Below, piece after piece: positions 16,852 to 24,688 of a stretch of DNA of 32,728 nucleotides. The notes beneath the pieces were generated by a model that did no database searches, had not been told where the DNA came from, and saw nothing but the letters and a program-made list of their open reading frames with translations. The position numbers and the translations under genes are program-made. Position 1 is the first letter of the stretch. Each line of letters opens with the position of its first letter. Source of the stretch: an uncultured Bacilli bacterium (GTDB lineage Bacteria > Bacillota_I > Bacilli_A > RF39 > UBA660); the NCBI GenBank assembly GCA_934098555.1, contig CAKOOQ010000011.1, forward strand, positions 1 to 32,728, written 5' to 3'.

Positions 16852-18030
16852 ATGACAGGAAGGATTATAGGAATTTCAACAACGGATGATAAGGCTATAG
16901 AAGCGGTGAAGCGGCATGAATTGTTGTATCAAGGGGGGTATAATGCCAATATTTGTTATACGAATAAAAATTGGGATAAGATTATAAGTGAACCGTCTGA
17001 TACTACCGAACGTAGAATAGAGGGCAATAAGAAAAATAATCATCACAGTGTCTTTGGACATGGTTATGTTTCTGCTTATTTTGAAGATATACCAAAACTT
17101 TTAGCTATGATGCTTAATAATGAGCATGAGTATAATACGAGTGAAAAATCGGCTCGTTATACTAAGATGCAACCAAGTGAAAAAGAACAACTTTTATATG
17201 AAAAATGGGTTTTATTATTTGAAAAAAAAATCAAGGAAACTTATCCAAATGAAGCTTATTTAAGTGATAGGGTGATTCATAAGTTAGCGATGGAAAATGC
17301 ACGTTATTTAATTAGTGTGTTAACGCCGACGAAAATGACATATACGACAAGTTATCGTCAGTGGAATTATTTATACGATTTCGCGGGTAAGATGTTAAAT
17401 GAGACAACAACAAATCGTTTGAAAAATCTTTTAAAACCAAGTTTAGAAGAGTTTAGAGATACTTTAGAAAAATGGGATATTCTGGATAAGGATATTGTGG
17501 ATTACCGAGGACGTGGTTTTTCTTTGATAAAAGACGATGTGGATTATCCTGAATATTTTGGTCGTTCTTATAGTACAAATTACGATGCAACTTTTTCTTT
17601 GGTTGCTCAGGCCCAAAGACACAGAAGTCTTGATTATCAAATTGAAGATTCTTTACATGCTTTTTATCTTCCTCCTATTATTAGGGATGATGTAACGTTA
17701 AAAGAAGAATGGCTAAATGATATTTCTTCTTTAACGGCTTTTGTACCGCAAGGGACGCTTGTTAAAGTTAATGAAACAGGAAAATATGAGGATTTTAAAT
17801 TAAAATTACAAGAAAGATTATGTACGCATGCTCAGTTGGAAATTTGTGATAATAACAGAGAAACTTTAGAAAAATATGTGCAAAGTTTAAAAGCTTTAAA
17901 AGATCAACGAAATCAAAAGATATTGGATAGTTTAGAACCTTGTCTAAGCGGAGCTCGTTGTACTTTTGGATATCATTGCACAGATGCTTGTGGTTTTAAA
18001 GATGGTGTTACTTTAATGCGTAAAATTTAA
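16852..18030 (+). CDS. thyX: ThyX-like flavin-dependent thymidylate synthase (divergent)
   Basis: 392 residues from ATG 16852, chosen because AGAAAGGA lies 8 bases before it and overlaps the alternative ATG at 16843. The canonical ThyX motif (RHRxxSxNxxSxRY) survives in part as NEHEYNTSEKSARYTKM: the SxRY end is kept, but the RHR start is replaced. Other ThyX-like segments are HHSVFGHGYVSAYFEDIP, ENARYLISVLTPTKMTYTTS and, about 190 residues after the first motif, AQAQRHRSLDYQIEDSLH, which carries an RHR. The protein is about 1.5 times the usual ThyX length, consistent with a longer or tandem variant. The C terminus has several Cys (CLSGARCTFGYHCTDACGF), possibly metal-binding. It would make dTMP from dUMP using FAD and methylene-THF, linking to fhs. 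Activity of this variant is unproven. Confidence 0.78.
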   Translation: MTGRIIGISTTDDKAIEAVKRHELLYQGGYNANICYTNKNWDKIISEPSDTTERRIEGNKKNNHHSVFGHGYVSAYFEDIPKLLAMMLNNEHEYNTSEKSARYTKMQPSEKEQLLYEKWVLLFEKKIKETYPNEAYLSDRVIHKLAMENARYLISVLTPTKMTYTTSYRQWNYLYDFAGKMLNETTTNRLKNLLKPSLEEFRDTLEKWDILDKDIVDYRGRGFSLIKDDVDYPEYFGRSYSTNYDATFSLVAQAQRHRSLDYQIEDSLHAFYLPPIIRDDVTLKEEWLNDISSLTAFVPQGTLVKVNETGKYEDFKLKLQERLCTHAQLEICDNNRETLEKYVQSLKALKDQRNQKILDSLEPCLSGARCTFGYHCTDACGFKDGVTLMRKI

Positions 18031-18058
18031 AAGATGAAAATGTTTCGTCTTTTTTTTT
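18029..18058 (+). terminator. Terminator after the ThyX-like gene
   Basis: AAAAGATGAAA / TTTCGTCTTTT (one G-U pair) followed by a T-run; begins at the stop codon. Confidence 0.8.
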
Positions 18059-18104
18059 AAAGGGTTTTATGATACCATTGTTTTATAGTATAGGAGCGTT
18101 AAAA

Positions 18105-18797
18105 ATGAAAGAAGAAAATAAAGATAGTAAAAAATATATATATTTAGGTTTGGTTGTTATTTTGGTTATTGTTCTTGCGGGTATTGGTATTTCTTATGCT
18201 TATTGGCGTATTACTTTAAAGCAAAAGGATTCTAATATTGCCACCAGTGCTTGTTTTAAACTTACTTTAGAAGATGAAAATCCAATTTCCCTTACCAATG
18301 CCTATCCGATGGAAGATAGTGATTTAGTAAACTTTTATAAATCAGCGACGCCATATCATTTTACCATCTCTAATATATGTAATACGGATGCCTCTGCTGT
18401 AATTAATTTAGAAGTTTTAAATACGACAGATAAACTAGATGATTCTTATGTATCGGCTATTTTATATGATGGTACAAAAGATTTTAGTACGATTTTAAGC
18501 AATAAATCAGAAAGTAGTGATGTTTATTCTCTTTTGGGAACCAGTCATGTGTATAATAATGTGAATATTTATGATGCTAAATTAACGAGTAATCCTTTAA
18601 ATAATGAAAAAATTTTAGAAGATAGTTTAAGAGCGTATAAACTTTATACGGTTCGGATTAACGCGGGGGAAACAAAGAAATTTAATTTATTAGAATATAT
18701 GACTCCAGAAACACCAGCCATTGAAGAGACTATGAAAAAACAATTTGAAAGTAAAATAACTGTAATGGCAAGTTACGTTCCTAAAAGTAATAAGTAA
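18105..18797 (+). CDS. TasA/CalY-like exported protein
   Basis: 230 residues from ATG 18105, which has TAGGAG 8 bases upstream; an open frame from 18069 lacks one. A basic start (MKEENKDSKKY) leads into one hydrophobic segment (IYLGLVVILVIVLAGIGISY) with AYW after it, typical of SipW-processed or anchored TasA/camelysin-like proteins. The external ~190 residues read as a beta-rich domain (SACFKLTLEDENPISLTNAY, PYHFTISNICNTDASAVINL, EVLN). The same domain, with clear similarity, forms the first ~200 residues of the lectin-like protein at 31061, there with PYEFTITNACDSYASFNVNL EVLN. It may assemble as a matrix fibre or act as a surface scaffold. Confidence 0.75.
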   Translation: MKEENKDSKKYIYLGLVVILVIVLAGIGISYAYWRITLKQKDSNIATSACFKLTLEDENPISLTNAYPMEDSDLVNFYKSATPYHFTISNICNTDASAVINLEVLNTTDKLDDSYVSAILYDGTKDFSTILSNKSESSDVYSLLGTSHVYNNVNIYDAKLTSNPLNNEKILEDSLRAYKLYTVRINAGETKKFNLLEYMTPETPAIEETMKKQFESKITVMASYVPKSNK

Positions 18798-18824
18798 AAG
18801 GTGACAAAAACGTCATTTTTTTTT
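18796..18824 (+). terminator. Terminator after the TasA-like gene
   Basis: AAAAGGTGAC / GTCATTTTTT with two G-U pairs, then T-run. Confidence 0.65.
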
Positions 18825-18834
18825 GGAATAAATG

Positions 18835-18843
18835 TGATACAAT
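18835..18843 (+). promoter_or_regulatory. Extended -10 promoter of the regulator operon
   Basis: TGATACAAT (TGn, TACAAT) about 22 bases before the ATG at 18865; no good -35 is seen. Confidence 0.55.
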
Positions 18844-18864
18844 ACATTAAAAAGTGGAGGTATT

Positions 18865-19533
18865 ATGGCAAATATATTGGTTGTTGAAGACGATAGTTCC
18901 ATTGTTATGGGTTTGAAATTTTGTTTAGAGCAAGAAGGCTTTAAGGTTTTTAGCGTCTCAACAGGTGAAGAAGCACTTCATTTTAAAGAAAGAGTATCTT
19001 TGGTTTTATTGGATTTAAATTTACCGGATATGCATGGGTTTGAAGTTTTAAAGGTGTGGAAAGATAAAGCTCCGGTTATTTGTCTTACGGCTTGTGATGA
19101 AGAGGTTTTAATCGTGGAAGGTCTTGATATGGGGGCTTATGATTATGTTACGAAACCCTTTAAAACCAGAGAGCTTATTTCCAGAATGAAAAACATTTTA
19201 AAAAGAGAAAAGAAAGAGGATTCTTCCTTTCTTTTGCTTGGTAATTTGCAAATTGATGTCACTGGTGCGAAAGTCACAAAGCATAACAAAGAAATTTTTT
19301 TGACAGCCATGGAATATAAAATTCTTTTAATGCTCGCGATGAATCCTCGACGAGCTTTTACACGGGAAGAGATTTTAGCGTATATTTGGGATGTGAATGA
19401 GGTTTATGTGAATGATAATACTCTTACGGTTTACATTAAACGTTTACGAGAGAAAATAGAAGATGATATTACTAATCCTAAAATCATTAAAACGGTTCGA
19501 GGTTTTGGTTATAAAATTGGTGATGATTTATGA
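18865..19533 (+). CDS. OmpR-family response regulator
   Basis: 222 residues. Receiver domain 1-~115: acidic pair VVEDD (Glu8, Asp9, Asp10), phospho-acceptor Asp50 in LVLLDLNLPD, Thr75 and Lys97 (TKPF). The C-terminal ~100 residues are a winged helix: ITVFLTAMEYKILLMLAMNP-like start (FLTAMEYKILLML), then NDNTLTVYIKRLREKIED and IIKTVRGFGYKI, the OmpR/PhoB signature. It is the first gene of the apparent operon and overlaps the histidine kinase by 4 bases (ATGA), so the two are a cognate pair. It likely controls the ABC transporter encoded downstream. Confidence 0.95.
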   Translation: MANILVVEDDSSIVMGLKFCLEQEGFKVFSVSTGEEALHFKERVSLVLLDLNLPDMHGFEVLKVWKDKAPVICLTACDEEVLIVEGLDMGAYDYVTKPFKTRELISRMKNILKREKKEDSSFLLLGNLQIDVTGAKVTKHNKEIFLTAMEYKILLMLAMNPRRAFTREEILAYIWDVNEVYVNDNTLTVYIKRLREKIEDDITNPKIIKTVRGFGYKIGDDL

Positions 19534-20714
19534 AAAAAGAAACTATTATCTTGTTATCTTGTTGTTATTTTCTTCTTGCTTATCTTTTTCTTTCTTCTTA
19601 CTATCATGCTTTTAAAGAACAATTTGTTTTAGCAAGTGACACCATTATCACAACAGCCATGGAAAATAATGGTGAAAAAGAACTCATTCGAGCGTTAAAA
19701 AGTGGGGAATATTCATCATCTCATGTTTTAGAAAAATATGGTTTAAATAATATTTCCTCTTTAGATTATTTACCTTCTTTACAAAAGTTTAAACGAAAAT
19801 ATTATTTAGAAGGATTTGCTCTTTTTCTCTTTCTTTATCTTTTCTTTTTACTTCTCATTGTATTGTTAAATAGGAAGAAAAAAAAGGAATTTCAAATATT
19901 AGATGCCTACTTTTATAATCTACTTTATAATGACAAACATATTCTTTTTGACAGTCAAGGTCAAAAAGAGTTAGAAATGATTGAAAATGATATTTTAAAA
20001 GTCACCCGAAGACTTCAAAATGCTTTGGCAAGTGAAGAACAGGCTAAGAAAAACTTGCGTCAAACTCTCGCGGATATTTCCCATCAATTGAAAACACCTT
20101 TAACAAGTCTTTCGGTTTTAAACGAGGCCTTAACCTATGAAGATATTAAAAAGAGTGAAAAAAAAGCCTTTTTACAAAAACAAGAAGAAACCATTTTACA
20201 TATGAAAACTCTTATTAATGCCTTACTTAAAGTTAGTCAAATAGAAAGTGGTATGATTGTTTTAAATCATGAAAAAACGGATTTAAGTAAGATTATTAAG
20301 ACTTCGTTAGAAAATTTAAATTACTTAATTACCTCCAAAGAATTGATAATAGAAATGGAAAAAAAAGAAGTTTTTATTTATGGGGATAAATATTGGCTTA
20401 CTGAGGCGATAACGAATATCTTAAAAAATGCTTGTGAACATTCGTTTCTAGGTGGTAAAATAAGTATTACTTTAAAGAAAAATCCGATGTATGTGTGTTT
20501 GAAAATTAAAGATTATGGTGAAGGTATCAAAGAAAGTGATTTACCTCATGTGTTTGAACGTTTTTATCGTTGTGGTAAAGATAAAGAAAGTGTTGGTATT
20601 GGTCTTAATTTAACCAAAAGTATTTTGGATAAGACAAAAGCAACCATTAAAGTAACGAGTGAGTATGGTAAATATACATTATTTGAGATTCATTTTTTTG
20701 AAAGTGTGATTTAA
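19530..20714 (+). CDS. Sensor histidine kinase
   Basis: 394 residues. Two transmembrane helices, ~5-26 and ~93-113, enclose a ~65-residue external loop, larger than the near-absent loop of Bce-type intramembrane sensors. The DHp helix has the phospho-acceptor His185 in DISHQLKTPLTSL; the N box is ITNILKNACEHS, the G1 box is KDYGEGI and the G2-like region is SVGIGLNL. It autophosphorylates and passes phosphate to the regulator encoded immediately upstream. Ligand unknown; cell-envelope stress or an antimicrobial compound is plausible given the adjacent FtsX-type ABC transporter. The kinase ends one base before the next ATG. Confidence 0.94.
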   Translation: MKKETIILLSCCYFLLAYLFLSSYYHAFKEQFVLASDTIITTAMENNGEKELIRALKSGEYSSSHVLEKYGLNNISSLDYLPSLQKFKRKYYLEGFALFLFLYLFFLLLIVLLNRKKKKEFQILDAYFYNLLYNDKHILFDSQGQKELEMIENDILKVTRRLQNALASEEQAKKNLRQTLADISHQLKTPLTSLSVLNEALTYEDIKKSEKKAFLQKQEETILHMKTLINALLKVSQIESGMIVLNHEKTDLSKIIKTSLENLNYLITSKELIIEMEKKEVFIYGDKYWLTEAITNILKNACEHSFLGGKISITLKKNPMYVCLKIKDYGEGIKESDLPHVFERFYRCGKDKESVGIGLNLTKSILDKTKATIKVTSEYGKYTLFEIHFFESVI

Positions 20715-21224
20715 ATGTTAATAGCCGATGAAGAAATCAAAAAGAAAGAAAAAATATTAGATATGTTGAAACGTTTTGAAAAAGATGAAACAGAAGAAGA
20801 TTTTGAAGATTTAGAAAAAGAGTTGACGAAATCACCTTATCTTACGAATGATTTAAAAAACGTTTTAAATTATTTAATTGAACTAAAAAAAAGAAAAGAG
20901 TATACAATTTCAAAAGCGGAAGAAGTGACTCATTTCCTTTTACAAAAATATGAAGAAAAGACGCTTACGAAAGACGAACTAATTCATCTTGTTTTTCATG
21001 TTCCTTGTTATGCTGGACATATTTTAAATCTCATAAAAATGGATTTTGATGATGAAGACTTTTCGTTGCTTTATCAAGAAAGTTTAAACTATGAAGAAGA
21101 CTATTTTCTCCCTATCTATGATTTAGATAATGAAAATTTTTGGATTGATAGGGACACGGATGTGGCTTATTTAAAGAAAAATTATGGTTTAACCCTTGTT
21201 AAAAGTGACAAAAATGTAAGTTAA
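20715..21224 (+). CDS. Acidic hypothetical protein within the kinase-transporter operon
   Basis: 169 residues, cytoplasmic. Glu/Lys-rich and helical in the first ~100 residues (EEIKKKEKILDMLKRFEKDE, LIELKKRKEYTISKAEEV). The second half contains HVPCYAGHILNLIKMDFDDE and a very acidic end (DLDNENFWIDRDTDVAYLKK). It starts immediately after the kinase stop (no gap), so it is almost certainly co-translated with it and reads ahead of the ABC ATPase. I do not recognise the family. Its constant position between sensor and transporter makes a modulator or adaptor role conceivable, but that is inference. Confidence 0.75.
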   Translation: MLIADEEIKKKEKILDMLKRFEKDETEEDFEDLEKELTKSPYLTNDLKNVLNYLIELKKRKEYTISKAEEVTHFLLQKYEEKTLTKDELIHLVFHVPCYAGHILNLIKMDFDDEDFSLLYQESLNYEEDYFLPIYDLDNENFWIDRDTDVAYLKKNYGLTLVKSDKNVS

Positions 21225-21249
21225 AAGTCACTTAATTGTCATATAAATA

Positions 21250-21258
21250 AGATAAAAT
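21250..21258 (+). promoter_or_regulatory. Possible secondary promoter before the ABC genes
   Basis: AAGATAAAAT resembles the TGATAnAAT boxes seen elsewhere here, 28 bases before the ATG at 21286. A short AAGTGAC/GTCACTT inverted repeat lies just upstream, possibly a weak terminator or operator, so the transporter may be transcribed both from this site and by read-through. Confidence 0.3.
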
Positions 21259-21285
21259 GAAGGCATCAAAGAAAGGAAAGTTTAT

Positions 21286-21972
21286 ATGGAAATGTTAAAA
21301 GTAGAAAATCTATGTAAAACTTATGGGGAGAAAGAAACGAAAGTAGAAGCCTTAAAAGATGTTAATTTTACGGTTTCTAAAGGAGACTTTATTGCTATTA
21401 TAGGGCCTAGTGGTTCGGGTAAGTCGACTCTTTTACATATTTTAGGCGGAGTAGAAAGACCAAGTGATGGTCACATTTATGTTGAAGGAGAAGATATTGT
21501 TAAACAAAGTGAAAATAACCTTGCTCTTTATAGACGTAGACAAGTGGGATTAATTTATCAATTTTATAATTTAATTCCAATTTTAAATGTTAAAGAAAAT
21601 ATTTCTTTACCTGTTATGCTGGATGGTAAAAAACCAGATGAAGCTTACTTAGAGGAGCTTATTCATGTGTTAGGTTTAGAAAACCGAGTAAATCATTTAC
21701 CTAATGAGTTATCGGGAGGTCAACAACAAAGAGTCAGTATTGGAAGGGCCTTGATTTATCATCCCTCTTTACTTTTGGCCGATGAACCAACTGGTAATTT
21801 GGATTCGAAAGCTAGTGAAGAAATTATGGAACTTTTGGAAATATCAAATCAAAAATACGGTCAAACGATTATCATGATTACGCATGATGAAGATTTAGCT
21901 ATGCATGCCAAACGAATTATATCCATTGAAGATGGTCAAATTACCAAAGATGAAAGGTTAAGAGAAATATGA
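21286..21972 (+). CDS. ABC transporter ATP-binding protein (LolD/MacB/BceA type)
   Basis: 228 residues, standard for this class. Walker A GPSGSGKST at 40-48, Q-loop LIYQFYNLIP, signature LSGGQQQRVSIGRAL, Walker B LLLADEPTGNLD and the switch His in MITHDED. Proteins with this GNLD form pair with FtsX-family permeases and usually act on lipids, peptides or antimicrobials rather than importing small solutes. It overlaps the permease start by 4 bases (ATGA), so subunits are made together. Good ribosome site (GAAAGGAAAG). Confidence 0.95.
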   Translation: MEMLKVENLCKTYGEKETKVEALKDVNFTVSKGDFIAIIGPSGSGKSTLLHILGGVERPSDGHIYVEGEDIVKQSENNLALYRRRQVGLIYQFYNLIPILNVKENISLPVMLDGKKPDEAYLEELIHVLGLENRVNHLPNELSGGQQQRVSIGRALIYHPSLLLADEPTGNLDSKASEEIMELLEISNQKYGQTIIMITHDEDLAMHAKRIISIEDGQITKDERLREI

Positions 21973-24470
21973 AAATATTAAATCGTTTAACTCTTAAACA
22001 TCTTTTAATGAATAAGAAAAGGACATTAGTTACCATTATTGGGATTGTTTTATCTACGGCTTTAATGGTTGGTTTAGGTCTTTTAACTTCTACTTTTTTA
22101 AATGCTTTAAAAGAAGATGTGATTCATTATTCAGGACCTTCTTTTGCTAATTTTAGAAATCTGGATGCCAAAGAATATGAACGAGTAGAAGAAAATATTA
22201 ATGTGGATAAGACATACGGTTATGGCATATTAGGTTATGCGAAGATAGACTCCGATAATTTTTATAAACCTTATCTTTATATTGTTTCAGGAAATGATAC
22301 TCTTTTAAATTATGAAACCTTAACGAGTGGGCATTTACCTACAAATGATAATGAAATTATCCTTCCTAATCATTTAGCAAATACGAATAAATATAAACTA
22401 GGAGACACGATTACTTTAGATGTCGGGGTTCGTCTCATTGATGATGAAGAAGTTACCGACAACAATATTGGTTTAGATGTGACGTATGAAGTCTCTTTAG
22501 GAGATGAATTTATTAGAGAGTCATTTATACCTAAAAAAAAGAAAACATATAAAATAGTAGGTTTTTATAACCGAAGTACCTTTGAACCCTATTCAGCTCC
22601 AGGCTATATGGCTTATACCTATCATAGTAGTGATATCATTCGTTATGATGCTTATGTGACTTATAAAAATGTTAAGAAAACATTTACGTATACCGATGAT
22701 ATTTGTTCTTCCTTAAAAGAAGCGACATGTTCGACAAATGATACTCTTTTATATTACTATGGTATCAGTCGTTATAATAATATCAACACCTCTATTATCT
22801 TTATCTTAGTTATTGTGTTATCGCTTTTAAGTTTCGGCTCTATTGTCGTTATTTATAATTCTTTCGCGATAAGCATGATGGAAAGAAAAAAATCGTTTGG
22901 CCTTTATTCCAGTCTTGGCGCTACGCCCAAACAAATTCGTTATACCGTCTTTTTTGAAGCCTTTGTGGTTGGTCTTATTGGTATTATCCTTGGTCTTTTA
23001 GGATCCTTCCTTGGTATCTATATTGTGGTTTTAATTTTAGATCATCTCTTAAAAGGCATTTTAGATTTAAATATCACCTTTACAGTGAATCTTTTATACG
23101 TGATTATTCCTTTGATTTTTATGGTCTTAACCATTTTTATCTCTGCTTATATTCCCGCTAGAAAAGCGAGTAAAGTAAGTGCTTTATCTCTTATAAGAGA
23201 AAATGACGAGATAAAAATACCTAAAAGAAAATTTAAAACACCCGCTTGGATATTTAAATTCTTTGGTATGGAAGGCGAAATCGCCTTAAAAAATATCAAA
23301 CGAAATAAACGAAAATATCGTATTACTTTACTCAGTTTATTTATGAGTATTGTCTTATTTATTTCTTTTAGTACGTATTTAAAAGTCATGCTTACAGCTA
23401 TTAATTTAGAAGACTTACCAAAATATGATTTGTATGTTTATTCCGAAGATACTTCTAAATTAGATAAAATAAGGGAAAATCCTTTAATTCAAAAAAGCTA
23501 TAAGACTAAGATGTCTTCTATTTATGTAAAAGATAGTGATGTTAAAAATATTAATGAAAATTATTTAAATTATTTAGGTGATGCCAAAAGTATTTCTGCT
23601 TTACTTTATGTCTTTGATGATACGAGTTTTAAAAATTTAACTGAAAATTTACATCTTTCTTCTCAAATACCTTTTTTCTATAATCAAGTTTCTTATACAG
23701 AATATAATAATAACAACCGAAAAAGTTATCAAACGAAAGTATTTAATCATAATTTATCTTCTTTAAAAGTTTGTGATGGTGAAGAAAAAAAATGCAATAA
23801 TTTATCTCTTGCTATGACGACCGAAAACGATGAGTTATTATCTTCCTTTAGAATGCCAACCCCTTTAATCGTTATGAGTGAAAGCATGTATAAAGAAAGC
23901 TTTCTAAAAAATGAAAGTGAAAGAAAAATGAATGTTCTTTATGCTTTTAGTGAGGATTATGAAAAACTTTATAATGAACTTGTGGATGTCTATAAAAGCG
24001 ACAATGATATCAGTTTTTATGCGCCTAAAATAGAATTAAAACAAACCAATAATGTGGTTTTAGCTTTAAAGATTTTATTCTATGGTTTCATTAGTCTAGT
24101 TACCTTAATAGGAGTTACAAGTGTCTTTAATACGATTTATACCAGTATCCATTTAAGAAAAAAAGAATTTGCTATGTTACGCAGTGTCGGTTTAAGTCCA
24201 AAAGGATTTAACCGTATGCTCTTCTTTGAAAGTTTCTTCTTTGGTTTCAAATCTCTTTTCTATTCTTTACCCGTATCTTTTGTAATGATTATTCTTATCA
24301 ATTTAAGTATGGGGGGAATTTATGAATTTGGCCATCTTGTTATTCCTTACAAAGCTTTACTTGGGGCCATCTTTGGTGTTTTCCTTCTCATTATAATAAC
24401 CACTCTTTATTCGGCTAAAAAAATAAAGAAAGAAAATATCTTAGAAGCGTTAAAAGATGAAAATATATAA
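21969..24470 (+). CDS. FtsX/MacB-type ABC permease with two extracellular domains
   Basis: 833 residues. TM1 near 16-40 is followed by a first external domain (to ~270), then three helices (SIIFILVIVLSLLSFGSIVV, VFFEAFVVGLIGIILGLLGS, LYVIIPLIFMVLTIFI). A second copy starts with a helix near 450-470 (ITLLSLFMSIVLFISFSTYL), a second external domain (~475-690), and three helices at the end (ILFYGFISLVTLIGVTSVFN, FKSLFYSLPVSFVMIILINL, GAIFGVFLLIIITTLY). The FtsX hallmarks SLGATPKQI and SVGLSPKGF precede the paired helices. Together with the ATPase it would form an exporter, mechanotransmitter or bacitracin/peptide-resistance-like pump. The regulator-kinase-ATPase-permease order fits an envelope-stress detoxification module. 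Confidence 0.92.
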   Translation: MKILNRLTLKHLLMNKKRTLVTIIGIVLSTALMVGLGLLTSTFLNALKEDVIHYSGPSFANFRNLDAKEYERVEENINVDKTYGYGILGYAKIDSDNFYKPYLYIVSGNDTLLNYETLTSGHLPTNDNEIILPNHLANTNKYKLGDTITLDVGVRLIDDEEVTDNNIGLDVTYEVSLGDEFIRESFIPKKKKTYKIVGFYNRSTFEPYSAPGYMAYTYHSSDIIRYDAYVTYKNVKKTFTYTDDICSSLKEATCSTNDTLLYYYGISRYNNINTSIIFILVIVLSLLSFGSIVVIYNSFAISMMERKKSFGLYSSLGATPKQIRYTVFFEAFVVGLIGIILGLLGSFLGIYIVVLILDHLLKGILDLNITFTVNLLYVIIPLIFMVLTIFISAYIPARKASKVSALSLIRENDEIKIPKRKFKTPAWIFKFFGMEGEIALKNIKRNKRKYRITLLSLFMSIVLFISFSTYLKVMLTAINLEDLPKYDLYVYSEDTSKLDKIRENPLIQKSYKTKMSSIYVKDSDVKNINENYLNYLGDAKSISALLYVFDDTSFKNLTENLHLSSQIPFFYNQVSYTEYNNNNRKSYQTKVFNHNLSSLKVCDGEEKKCNNLSLAMTTENDELLSSFRMPTPLIVMSESMYKESFLKNESERKMNVLYAFSEDYEKLYNELVDVYKSDNDISFYAPKIELKQTNNVVLALKILFYGFISLVTLIGVTSVFNTIYTSIHLRKKEFAMLRSVGLSPKGFNRMLFFESFFFGFKSLFYSLPVSFVMIILINLSMGGIYEFGHLVIPYKALLGAIFGVFLLIIITTLYSAKKIKKENILEALKDENI

Positions 24471-24475
24471 AAGAT

Positions 24476-24505
24476 ACAGTTAATCATGCGTGGTTAACTG
24501 TTTTT
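24476..24505 (+). terminator. Terminator of the regulator/ABC operon
   Basis: ACAGTTAA / TTAACTGT perfect 8-bp stem, 10-base loop, then TTTTT; directly after the permease stop. Confidence 0.85.
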
Positions 24506-24558
24506 CCTTCTTTTATAGTATATTTAATATGTAGCTAGATGCTTCGTCACTTTATATA

Positions 24559-24594
24559 AGATAGGTATAATAACTTAAGATGTAATACCTATCT
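24559..24594. repeat. 10-bp perfect inverted repeat upstream of the poly-G promoter
   Basis: AGATAGGTAT / ATACCTATCT separated by 16 bases, 38 bases ahead of the -35 box at 24632. It has no T-run, so it is more like an operator or a recombination site than a terminator. The equivalent promoter region before 31061 lacks it. Confidence 0.55.
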
Positions 24595-24631
24595 GTCTAG
24601 TTACAAGGACCTTAGATTTTTTCCAAGTGTC

Positions 24632-24662
24632 TTGACACTCGGGGGGGGGGTTATGTTATCAT
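24632..24662 (+). promoter_or_regulatory. Poly-G promoter of the first lectin-like protein (likely phase-variable)
   Basis: TTGACA at 24632-24637, then CTC and ten G (24641-24650), then the -10 candidate TATCAT at 24657-24662: spacer 19 nt. Another -10 choice is TGTTAT (spacer 16). The downstream leader GAGAGACTAGGGTGATT is shared with the other poly-G promoter (AGACTANGGTGATT), so the two are homologous. Slipped-strand changes in the G-run would alter the spacer and so promoter strength, as established for porA of Neisseria meningitidis. Confidence 0.75.
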
Positions 24663-24688
24663 TATTATGAGAGACTAGGGTGATTATG

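Noticed and set aside
23147..23389. Minus-strand reading frame inside the permease gene
   Set aside because: An antisense shadow of a strongly supported ABC permease. Similar shadows in fhs, the adhesin and the lectin genes were discarded too.
18865..24470. BceRS-BceAB detoxification module
   Set aside because: The regulator-kinase-ATPase-permease order fits, but the kinase has a ~65-residue external loop and the permease has two external domains, unlike the loop-less BceS and the single-domain BceB. Kept as an FtsX-type envelope module without a specific name.
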